Shown here: positions 1 to 6,817 of the stretch, piece by piece | Numbering within the stretch: the first letter of the stretch is position 1 | How the letters are laid out: every line of letters begins with the position of its first letter | DNA from: Algibacter sp. L1A34 | Lineage (GTDB): Bacteria > Bacteroidota > Bacteroidia > Flavobacteriales > Flavobacteriaceae | Assembly: GCF_009796805.1 (NCBI RefSeq) | Contig: NZ_CP047029.1 | Location: 857,501 to 921,500 of the forward strand | Direction of reading: 5' to 3' | DNA length: 64,000 nucleotides | Program-made: the position numbers and the translations under genes | The notes under the pieces: generated by a model | Seen by the model: only the letters and a program-made list of their open reading frames with translations | Told to the model about the DNA's origin: nothing | Databases searched by the model: none

Positions 1-262
1 TATCCAATATAATATGGCAACGCAAATTCGTTTCATCATCATAACGTTTGGTATAAAGCTTTTCTGTTTTAGCAAAGAGTTTCCAATCTATATGTCTTGT
101 ACTTTCACCTGGATTATAAATTTTATGCTCTGCAAACTCCGCCGAAAATCCATGAAACGGACTTTTATGCATACCAGCAATAAACCCTTCGACTACCTGT
201 TTTGCAAGTAATCCAAGATTTTTAAAACCTTCTGCCTTATTTAGCTCGTTTTGTAAATTCAT
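1..262 (-). CDS. DUF58 domain protein, N-terminal part (cut by left edge)
   Basis: The reverse strand reads an open frame of 87 codons from an ATG at 262 to the window edge. Its product starts [16 protein letters not shown] and continues through [18 protein letters not shown] and [17 protein letters not shown]. This is the typical start of the DUF58 family, cytoplasmic proteins with a von-Willebrand-A-like fold that usually sit beside a MoxR AAA+ ATPase and BatA/BatB-type proteins (family knowledge); the motif 'GE.tRhIDWk.sAr' is the family hallmark. The MoxR partner would lie outside the window, if present. The rest of the gene is missing, so the metal-site motif cannot be checked. Confidence 0.85.
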   Translation of the reverse strand, partial: MNLQNELNKAEGFKNLGLLAKQVVEGFIAGMHKSPFHGFSAEFAEHKIYNPGESTRHIDWKLFAKTEKLYTKRYDDETNLRCHIILD

Positions 263-299
263 AATAACCAGAGTTTAAATACTTAATTTATAAAACCAC

Positions 300-346
300 A
301 AAACAGACCTTATTGTGAAGTTTAATTCAACAACCCAGTCTGTTTT
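300..346 (-). terminator. Likely terminator downstream of clpP
   Basis: On the minus strand AAAACAGAC pairs with GTCTGTTTT around an inner, one-bulge stem (TTGTTGAA with TTCACAA), and a T-rich stretch follows. It lies between the clpP stop and the DUF58 start, so the two genes are probably separate transcription units. Confidence 0.55.
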
Positions 347-369
347 ATAGTTTCTAAAATTTTATTCTT

Positions 370-915
370 TTATTTAGCAATGCCATCTACAATACCATAA
401 GTTACAGATTCTTCTGCACCCATCCAATGATCGCGATTAAAATCTTTCATTACTTTTTCAAAAGTTTGTCCGCAATTATCAGCCAAAATTTTCGCACTTA
501 ATTCTTTAGTAATCACGATTTCTTTAGCAGTAATTTCGATATCACTAGCTTGTCCACGCGCACCGCCGCTTGGTTGATGTATCATAACACGAGCATGAGG
601 TTGGATGAAGCGTTTTCCTTTTTGTCCTGCCGATAAAATTAACGATCCCATAGAAGCTGCAAAACCAGTACAAACTGTAGAAACCTCACTTTTTAAAGCC
701 TTAATACAATCGTAAACAGCAAAACCAGAGGTTACGTAACCACCTGGACTGTTAATATAAAGCGTAATATCTTCAGTACCCAAAGCATCTAAATACATTA
801 ACCTATCTACAACATGCTTTGCAGAATCATCATCAACCTGTCCCCACAAAAACACTTTACGCTGCTCTATAAAATTACTATCTATTGCGTCTTGAATTTT
901 TTTATGTCCACTCAT
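370..915 (-). CDS. clpP: ATP-dependent Clp protease proteolytic subunit (ClpP family)
   Basis: Serine protease that forms the tetradecameric chamber fed by a Clp/Hsp100 unfoldase and degrades tagged cytoplasmic proteins. The 181-residue product has the ClpP triad in normal order: Ser89 in GFAASMGSL, His113 in MIHQPSGG, and Asp158 in the DFNRDHWM segment. The INSPGG oxyanion-loop motif is at about 54-59. Length is slightly below the usual 190-220, with a short N-terminus and no obvious propeptide. No tig or clpX lies beside it, unlike the main clpP operon of many bacteria, so this may be a second ClpP paralogue; flavobacteria often have more than one (family knowledge). Terminator-like hairpins flank it, so it looks monocistronic. 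Confidence 0.93.
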   Translation of the reverse strand: MSGHKKIQDAIDSNFIEQRKVFLWGQVDDDSAKHVVDRLMYLDALGTEDITLYINSPGGYVTSGFAVYDCIKALKSEVSTVCTGFAASMGSLILSAGQKGKRFIQPHARVMIHQPSGGARGQASDIEITAKEIVITKELSAKILADNCGQTFEKVMKDFNRDHWMGAEESVTYGIVDGIAK

Positions 916-944
916 CTTTTTAATATCTTTTAATTTTCATCTAA

Positions 945-980
945 AATAAAAAAAGGTTCACCATTACGGCAAACCTTTTC
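945..980 (-). terminator. Terminator downstream of trxA
   Basis: On the minus strand AAAAGGTT and AACCTTTT form a stem with a 13-nt loop, followed by a T-rich run, just after the trxA stop and before clpP. Confidence 0.6.
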
Positions 981-1000
981 AATTTTTATTTTACTATATG

Positions 1001-1318
1001 CTATAATAATGCATCGATCGCTTCTGCGTAAGTTGCTTTAGGTGCTACACCAACTTGACGACCAACAACTTCTCCGTTTTGAAAAACCAAAACTGTAGGA
1101 ATGTTACGCACTCCGTATTTTGCAGCAAACTCCTGATTTGCATCTACATCTACTTTACCAACAACAGCTTTTCCTTCGTACTCGCTGCTAATTTCTTCAA
1201 TAACTGGTCCAACCATTCTACATGGTCCACACCAAGCTGCCCAAAAATCAACTAATACCGGTTTATCACTTTTTAAAACCGTTTCCTCAAACGTTGCATC
1301 CGTAATTTCTAATGCCAT
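1001..1318 (-). CDS. trxA: Thioredoxin
   Basis: Small cytoplasmic dithiol reductase. The 105-residue product is a single complete thioredoxin fold with the canonical active site W29-C30-G31-P32-C33 and the cis-proline in IPT at residue 74. There is no signal peptide or extension, which fits housekeeping thioredoxin 1 rather than an exported TlpA/ResA-type protein. In Bacteroidetes trxA often lies next to a DUF58 gene (here 0.7 kb away, separated by clpP). The region upstream is long and gene-free, so the promoter should be there, but I could not identify a convincing -7 box. Confidence 0.95.
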   Translation of the reverse strand: MALEITDATFEETVLKSDKPVLVDFWAAWCGPCRMVGPVIEEISSEYEGKAVVGKVDVDANQEFAAKYGVRNIPTVLVFQNGEVVGRQVGVAPKATYAEAIDALL

Positions 1319-1867
1319 AATATTTATATTTTTATATGTTCTTAATTCATTTTAATAACACAAATTTAGTCAAAAAATTACCGATTCCTTACAAAGCTAT
1401 CATTTGTTTTACCTATAATGGCATTGAGTACAGTTATTTAATAGTGAATTTAGGCACAACCACAAGGGGACACTGCTTTCACTACTCGTTCGATCCTTTG
1501 CTTAAAAAACTTAAACATACCTTGTCATTCCTAGTGTGAGGCATAATATCTAACCAAGATTATTTATTGAAAATTAAAAAACAACCAAAAAACACAAACT
1601 TCTAACTAATAGTGTTTTATATCAAATTCAACTAACCATATCATAGGCACATAAATACTCTCCTATTTTTATTTCTGAATATAACAAAAAATTAAAGACC
1701 AGTAAAATATGGATTTTAACACAAATTAACACTTGTTAGAAATAGTAAAAACCGATAATAAAAAAAAACAAGGACGTATTGCATAAGACGATAACAAACA
1801 TAAGTTAATATATTTTTTATATATTACAACCGCTATTTACAGCACAAATCTTAAAATAAACCTATTT
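1319..1867. other. 549-bp gene-free stretch with a degraded dispersed repeat
   Basis: Apart from the repeat copy at 1470-1537 this AT-rich stretch shows no convincing coding frame, RNA gene or terminator. It must hold the promoters of trxA (leftward) and of the secreted-protein gene (rightward). A 67-codon frame across the repeat has no family features and I do not call it a gene. Confidence 0.6.
1470..1537 (+). repeat. Dispersed structured repeat, copy 1 (degraded)
   Basis: This shares with copies 2 (3741-3828) and 3 (42164-42310) the left block GCTTTCACTACTCG and, after a variable middle, the block CTTAAACAtaCC followed by a TTC..CTA..G end. Short inverted ends ACACT (1470-1474) and AGTGT (1533-1537) bound it. 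The middle (about 1489-1508) no longer forms the hairpin seen in the other copies, so this copy looks decayed. Confidence 0.7.
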
Positions 1868-3454
1868 ATGTACAAAAAAATCACCCTAGCATTTGCATTG
1901 ATTACTTATGCTTTTTCTTTTTCACAAAATGCCAATTTAGACAGAGAATACTTTGAAGTAGCTTATGTTAAGCTGCCATCTAAACCAATATTAGAAGATA
2001 GTAAACGAACATATGCTTCTAACAAAAGAGCCATTTCCATTTCAGGATTTTCTAGAGTTAAATCTAATGGCACCATAGATGTCAACTATACATTTAACGG
2101 AACTAATATTGGAAATGTAGATATTATAAAAACAAAACACGAAACAAAAGACAAAGATGGTAAAGTAACTTCTACAAGTTATACTTATGCAGCACATAAT
2201 ACTTATTCTTCATCAGGTAGCTTATCAATAAACAATTCTGTGGTTTTAGAAAATAGTTTTGAAAAAACCTATTCAGAAAAAGATGATTACGTAAGTAGCT
2301 CATTCAAATCATACAAACAAGCACAAGACTACTACAACAACAATCGTTATAATATAAAAAAAACACACTCTACCAAACACCAGCAAAATATCCTTTCTTC
2401 AATTAATAGTAGTCTAAATAGCACGTATGGCTATGTGAAATCTAGCACTAGCAATGAGAATTTTTGGATTTTAGGAACTAAAAAACATCCAGAATATCCA
2501 AAACACATGGAAGCCTACGAAACCATGAAAGCTGCTTTTTCAAAAATGAAATACAACGAATCTACAGCTGATTTAAAAGCTGAACTTGAACCAGTAATAG
2601 ATTACTTCAATAGCTTAATACCTGTTTACGAAGGGCCTAAGAAAAAAATGAAGAAAATGAGATATGCTAGTTATTACAATTTAGCTAAAATATACTATTA
2701 CTTAGATATGCCAGAAGAGTCAAAAATATTTGGTCAAAAATTAATTGACAATGACTATGATAAATCAGACGGTAAAAACTTTATAAGAATCTCTGATAAT
2801 CTATTAAGTAAATTTAAAGCAAACGAAACGGATAATAGGCACTTTGAAGTTGTAACTGAAGATCTTACTAATATCGAAGATGAACCAGAAGCTGAAGAAG
2901 AATCAGTTTCAGATAATAAATTAGAATTAGTTAAGGCTTATTTAATATCTAAAGCCGGAGACACCACTTTAGTAGACATGGAAACTAAAGATATTAAACA
3001 AATTGCTTATGAATTAAGAACAGTGCAATATACTACAGACGGTACGCCTATTGGCACAGAAGTTAAAAGTGCTAAAGGTTTTAACGAAGTTCTTTTTGTT
3101 GATGGTACACATTACAAAAATATAGCTTTCAAAGAATCTTCTGTAAAAGGAGATGCAGTAAACGCTGGCCAATTATTACTAGGAGGTTCATCAGAAAAGC
3201 TTTGTAAAATATTATATGAATCAGAAAAATTGAACTTATACCTTTTTAACAATGAAGAAACTGTAATATTTACTCCTGGAAGTAAAAAAGGCAAATCTAC
3301 TTTATCTACAGGTTTTGTATTTGGGTTTAAAAAGAACCTTATTAAACTTGCGGAAGGATGTGCTTCTTTAATTGAAAAAGCAGAAAACAAAGAATTCAAA
3401 AATACTCCAGAAGATTTAATCAAATTCGCTAAAGAACTTGCTTCTTGTGAATAG
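1868..3454 (+). CDS. Secreted protein of unknown function (528 aa)
   Basis: I do not recognise a family. Visible features: an N-terminal signal peptide (MYKKITLAFALITYAFSFSQ, cleavage probably after residue 19-20); a Ser/Thr/Asn/Tyr-rich first half (to about residue 200) with many polar repeats; a helical, TPR-like stretch at about 205-320 (YYNLAKIYYYLDMPEESKIF); an acidic linker at about 335-350 (EDEPEAEEESV); and a C-terminal globular domain that may read as a small beta structure. No Por sorting domain or lipobox is seen. It is transcribed alone and ends 11 bp before a very strong palindromic terminator. Likely periplasmic or surface-exposed; function unknown. Confidence 0.8.
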   Translation: MYKKITLAFALITYAFSFSQNANLDREYFEVAYVKLPSKPILEDSKRTYASNKRAISISGFSRVKSNGTIDVNYTFNGTNIGNVDIIKTKHETKDKDGKVTSTSYTYAAHNTYSSSGSLSINNSVVLENSFEKTYSEKDDYVSSSFKSYKQAQDYYNNNRYNIKKTHSTKHQQNILSSINSSLNSTYGYVKSSTSNENFWILGTKKHPEYPKHMEAYETMKAAFSKMKYNESTADLKAELEPVIDYFNSLIPVYEGPKKKMKKMRYASYYNLAKIYYYLDMPEESKIFGQKLIDNDYDKSDGKNFIRISDNLLSKFKANETDNRHFEVVTEDLTNIEDEPEAEEESVSDNKLELVKAYLISKAGDTTLVDMETKDIKQIAYELRTVQYTTDGTPIGTEVKSAKGFNEVLFVDGTHYKNIAFKESSVKGDAVNAGQLLLGGSSEKLCKILYESEKLNLYLFNNEETVIFTPGSKKGKSTLSTGFVFGFKKNLIKLAEGCASLIEKAENKEFKNTPEDLIKFAKELASCE

Positions 3455-3465
3455 CTAGGTATAGT

Positions 3466-3527
3466 TTTTTGTAAAATTAAAAAGGTGTTACTAAATATTT
3501 AGTAACACCTTTTTAATTTTACAAAAA
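3466..3527. terminator. 62-bp perfect palindrome, bidirectional terminator
   Basis: The 30-nt arm at 3466-3495 is an exact reverse complement of 3498-3527, centred on TA. The GC-containing core is AAAAAGGTGTTACTAAA on the left, and the outer part is A/T-rich, so T-runs follow the core stem in both directions. It serves the rightward secreted-protein gene. In the reverse direction it would also have served a dnaE ending at 3571, which is where the orphan dnaE tail now lies. Confidence 0.9.
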
Positions 3528-3570
3528 TAAGCAGCACCCTTAATTCTTTTAAACATTTTGTTTGTTGTAT

Positions 3571-3735
3571 AACTAATTCAACTTATACTTAACATCTTGC
3601 GCTTCTAATTCAGTTATAAGCTCCTGAGAAACTTTAACCTTTTGCTTTCTACTAATCATGGGCAATTTAATTTTCTCTTTCATATCATAAACTAAAAAAT
3701 TAAGCGCCTGACTTCCTGGGTGCTAATTTAATAAA
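3571..3735 (-). pseudogene. Orphan copy of the dnaE 3' end
   Basis: Bases 3571-3733 match 10487-10649 (the end of dnaE) with three differences that I can count by eye, at 3612, 3675 and 3725, and identity is lost by 3735. Read on the minus strand it encodes the last ~50 residues of DnaE (from HPGSQALNFLVYDMKEK to KYKLN and the stop). The differences at 3612 and 3675 are synonymous (Thr ACC/ACT and Glu GAA/GAG). The third, at the boundary, turns the Glu codon before HPGSQ into TAG. There is no start codon or upstream frame, so it cannot be a gene. The silent nature of the internal changes suggests it was recently part of a functional dnaE. Confidence 0.95.
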
Positions 3736-3740
3736 TAATT

Positions 3741-3828
3741 ATAGTGCTACTAAATGAGTCGGGCTTTCACTACTCACTCCCTTCTACCGTATAGAAGCTT
3801 AAACATGCCGTTCAACCCCTAGCGCTAT
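3741..3828 (+). repeat. Dispersed structured repeat, copy 2
   Basis: GGGCTTTCACTACTCACTCC is followed by a hairpin (CTTCTA with TAGAAG), then GCTTAAACATGCCGTTCAA and CCCCTAGCGC. Outer inverted ends ATAGTGCTA (3741-3749) and TAGCGCTAT (3820-3828) match at 8 of 9 positions. It lies 6 bp from the end of the orphan dnaE tail, on the island side. Confidence 0.8.
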
Positions 3829-3855
3829 TTAGAATAGGTTATAAATTTTGTGCTT

Positions 3856-5610
3856 TTAATTGCCAACCTTAAAAACACGCTTAGATTTAATGTAATCACC
3901 ATTTACAGAATACCCTTCTAAAACTATTTCAAAATCTCCAATAACATCCGATGTGTAAAATTCTATTGTATTATTTTCTTTTTTCAACTCTAAATTTGGA
4001 ACCCACAATAATTGCGCTCTGTAATCGGGAATTCTTTTTAAACTTTCGTTTTCAGCGCTATAATAAGGGTGATAATATAATTTTGACACTTGCGGAGCTT
4101 GAAGATTAAATTTGACCGCGCCTTCATTAATATTTAAAGGCTTAAAGTCGCCATTTTTTGTTTTAAAATCTATAATCCCTTTATAAATTACAGGTCCAGA
4201 AAAATAAATATCACGAACCAAACTTACAGATTCTATTTTATCACAATCAAAATCTACTATATCAGCATTATTCTGAATTAAATATCCATCTACTAAAACT
4301 AATGGGTCATAATCTTTAAAAGTACTATTTTTAAATTCCACAAAGGTATTAACACTAAATCTATAACCTCCCTTAGCCCCTCTAATTGCCGCGTTTTGAA
4401 TGACCTCAACGAATGTCTCTCGAACTGTTGAAAACCTTTTATAATCATCTAAAACATAAGTTAGTGATGGCTTATCATAAAAAACTTCTTCAGGCAACCT
4501 ATACACAATGCTGTCCTTTTTAGAGTCAGCATAAGCATTCTCTATTTGCCTATAAATACTTTGTTTTAACAACCACGACTTTATACTAGCATCTAACTTA
4601 ACCTCATTAAACTTTAAACCCTTAGAATATAAAAATAATTTTGAATCTAAAACAACATCATATTGATCTCTATCAACATCTTGCACCTGAATTAAAGCTT
4701 CCGCATCTTTATAGTTTTCATATAGATTGAAGTAAAAGGCTCCAATATCGTTTGTTTTAACATTCTTAAAAATATAATCTTTTCCGGGTAATACTAATGT
4801 TACAATTTTACCTGCAGCAGACGTTCCATCTTTTTTATTTAACACTTTACCAGAAATAATTTCACTCCTAATTTCAGGCAGATAAAAACCATTAATTTCT
4901 TTTACGCTTTCATTAACTTGTTCATCCTGATTAAGTTTTAAAGAATTAATTTTTTTAATAGAAAGGGAATAATTCCCCTTATAGACATTTGCCAAATTAC
5001 TTTTCAAATTAACCACAACCTTACTTCGTGTTGCGTAAGATTGCTTTTCTATATCAAGACTTATTTTATCAGCTTGATTATCGAGATTATTTGTTACATT
5101 TTCATTTCTTATTATATGTACCGTGTTTTTAGTATTATTTTGATTTTCTTGAAACAACATACCATTTACAGTAAACGGATTTATTACATAAATATCCTTT
5201 ACGAAAAATGGTGAGGAGACATTATTCTCCATCCATTTAGTATAACCTAATAATTTATAGTGTCCCGTATTAATACTAGATGGCATAAAAAAATCACTAC
5301 TTGCTAATCCTTTTTCTAAATTTAATTTATGTTCAAATAGCAAATAATTATTTGCGCCAATTAACTGTACATACCCAACATTACTAACATCACTTGGTTT
5401 ATTGTTTGTTGTTAAACTATAAAATTTATAATACAGAGTTTCGCCTGCCAAATAAACACTTTTATTAGTATGAACAACAACTTTTTCAGTTGGTATTACT
5501 TTTCTAACCTTGCTTAGCTGTTCTTTACTTATTTGTCCCGAAGCCTGAATAAAAAACAGGCACACCACGATACCTATAAAAACCTGTATTTGTTTAATTA
5601 ATCTTCCCAA
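3856..5610 (-). CDS. Exported MG2-like / barrel-less TonB-plug-like protein
   Basis: 584 residues. The signal peptide ends near residue 26 (FIQASGQ). Residues ~40-140 look like an alpha-2-macroglobulin MG2-type domain ('kVVVHTNKSVYLAGETLYY', then a 'GHYKLLGYTKWMEN' segment). A carboxypeptidase-regulatory-like insert lies around 250-320. Residues ~395-510 resemble a TonB-receptor plug (PLVLVDGYLIQN, then DKIESVSLVRD and GIIDFKTKNG) but no beta-barrel follows. The C-terminal segment IPDYRAQLLWVPN...IGDFEIVLEGYS is shared in pattern with the larger protein at 51081-53969. It overlaps the upstream DUF4249 gene by 13 bp, so they are co-transcribed. Probably a periplasmic or surface partner of the receptor; the substrate is unknown. 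Confidence 0.75.
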   Translation of the reverse strand: MGRLIKQIQVFIGIVVCLFFIQASGQISKEQLSKVRKVIPTEKVVVHTNKSVYLAGETLYYKFYSLTTNNKPSDVSNVGYVQLIGANNYLLFEHKLNLEKGLASSDFFMPSSINTGHYKLLGYTKWMENNVSSPFFVKDIYVINPFTVNGMLFQENQNNTKNTVHIIRNENVTNNLDNQADKISLDIEKQSYATRSKVVVNLKSNLANVYKGNYSLSIKKINSLKLNQDEQVNESVKEINGFYLPEIRSEIISGKVLNKKDGTSAAGKIVTLVLPGKDYIFKNVKTNDIGAFYFNLYENYKDAEALIQVQDVDRDQYDVVLDSKLFLYSKGLKFNEVKLDASIKSWLLKQSIYRQIENAYADSKKDSIVYRLPEEVFYDKPSLTYVLDDYKRFSTVRETFVEVIQNAAIRGAKGGYRFSVNTFVEFKNSTFKDYDPLVLVDGYLIQNNADIVDFDCDKIESVSLVRDIYFSGPVIYKGIIDFKTKNGDFKPLNINEGAVKFNLQAPQVSKLYYHPYYSAENESLKRIPDYRAQLLWVPNLELKKENNTIEFYTSDVIGDFEIVLEGYSVNGDYIKSKRVFKVGN

Positions 5611-6815
5611 AATTCTGGTTTTATGTTAGATGCAAAAGTTGAACAATCTCCACATTCAGGATCAACAATCTCATAAAGAGTACCAAAACCTGAAATATAT
5701 TTAAACGGAGGATTATCTGTTAATAACGTTAATAAAATTGACCTTTCATCAAGCTGATATGGATCCAAACTACCTACTTTATCATAATCAAGTAATCTTA
5801 CCTCACAATCAAAATAATACGGCGGTAAAACAAAATTAAAATCGGCATAATTAAAATAAATTCTTTTTGAAGTAACCGTAGATACGTCGAAAAAACCAAT
5901 AACTTTTTCTTCTAAACTTTCTTCCGAAAAAATATTTCCTTGAACAAAACCAGGTTGACTAGTTACAAATACACTTTCGCTATCTCCTCCTAATTCTTTC
6001 AAAATTTTATAAAAGTTATTAGCATCGGCCGATTGCACATACTGCTTAACCAAAATACTATATCGATCTCTCAAAAAAGGGCTGTTCTCCGAAATGAACT
6101 TAATTGGAAATCTCGAAACTCTGTTTTCACTTAAACTACTTACACTCATGAGAAGAATTTCGGTAGAAGTATTTGTGCTGTAGCAATTTTCTTGATCTGC
6201 GGGCCTTTCAATAATATCAATATCATAAGCACGCTCATTATCTATACCTTGTATATTAGAAATAGAAATATCTTGAAATCTAAAATATGGGGTTACAATT
6301 TTATAAGTCTCTTCATATTCATATCTAAAAAATGCAGCTCCATCTAAATCATTATTACTATCGACTAAAACCTGAACTCCACGTACCTCATCCGAACTCC
6401 CCAATTCTGCATACAAATTTTCCAGCTCTGCTTTAGGAGCCAACACTTCAGAATTAGAATAGTACTTTTTACCATCGGAAGTTGTAATTAATAATTTATA
6501 GCTTTCATCTTTAATAGCTTGAAATTGTTCATCTGAATAAAAAACTCCCTCACCAACATGATGGAAATTATAAGTTTTACCACTAGTTGCAATCTGTACA
6601 CTGGCACCAGCATCAAAAACCGGTGTATCACTTTCTAAAAGAAAAGTACGTGTAACTTTTACTTCTTGAATTTTAAATTCATCTGTTATTGTAGCTTCAA
6701 CCACCAAAACATTTTTAAAATTTTCGGTTGATAAAGGAATTTCTTCTGTACAACTAAAAAGAACATAAAAGCCAAACAACAAAAAAACATGAGTATATAA
6801 TTTATTTAATTTCAT
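5598..6815 (-). CDS. DUF4249 family lipoprotein
   Basis: 405-residue predicted lipoprotein with lipobox FSC at residue 22 (VLFSCTEEIPL). The body matches the DUF4249 pattern: an early 'LVVEATITDE' strand followed by 'VKVTRTF', a Cys near residue 210 (ENCYSTNTS) and a C-terminal Cys pair (PECGDCSTF). DUF4249 genes are regularly coupled to TonB-dependent receptors in Bacteroidetes; the protein is presumed to sit at the outer membrane and assist the receptor in an analogous, not demonstrated, SusD-like role. The start is 2 bp after the receptor stop and the end overlaps the next gene, confirming an operon. Confidence 0.85.
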   Translation of the reverse strand: MKLNKLYTHVFLLFGFYVLFSCTEEIPLSTENFKNVLVVEATITDEFKIQEVKVTRTFLLESDTPVFDAGASVQIATSGKTYNFHHVGEGVFYSDEQFQAIKDESYKLLITTSDGKKYYSNSEVLAPKAELENLYAELGSSDEVRGVQVLVDSNNDLDGAAFFRYEYEETYKIVTPYFRFQDISISNIQGIDNERAYDIDIIERPADQENCYSTNTSTEILLMSVSSLSENRVSRFPIKFISENSPFLRDRYSILVKQYVQSADANNFYKILKELGGDSESVFVTSQPGFVQGNIFSEESLEEKVIGFFDVSTVTSKRIYFNYADFNFVLPPYYFDCEVRLLDYDKVGSLDPYQLDERSILLTLLTDNPPFKYISGFGTLYEIVDPECGDCSTFASNIKPEFWED

Positions 6816-6817
6816 TT

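Larger units (their letters stand above)
3455..3855. other. Junction region without an intact gene
   Basis: This 401-bp interval contains, left to right, the palindromic terminator (3466-3527), an orphan dnaE 3' fragment (3571-3735) and dispersed repeat copy 2 (3741-3828). No intact reading frame is supported. It is the left boundary of the accessory island. Confidence 0.8.

Noticed and set aside
14-211. 65-codon rightward frame at the left edge
   Set aside because: Opposite-strand shadow of the DUF58 gene, whose conserved motifs are read on the minus strand.
1336-1539. 67-codon rightward frame upstream of the secreted-protein gene
   Set aside because: Overlaps the degraded dispersed repeat and intergenic AT-rich DNA; product has no signal, domain or sensible composition.
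3571-3735. dnaE tail as a true second dnaE gene
   Set aside because: Only the last ~50 codons are present, with a stop at the left boundary and no start.
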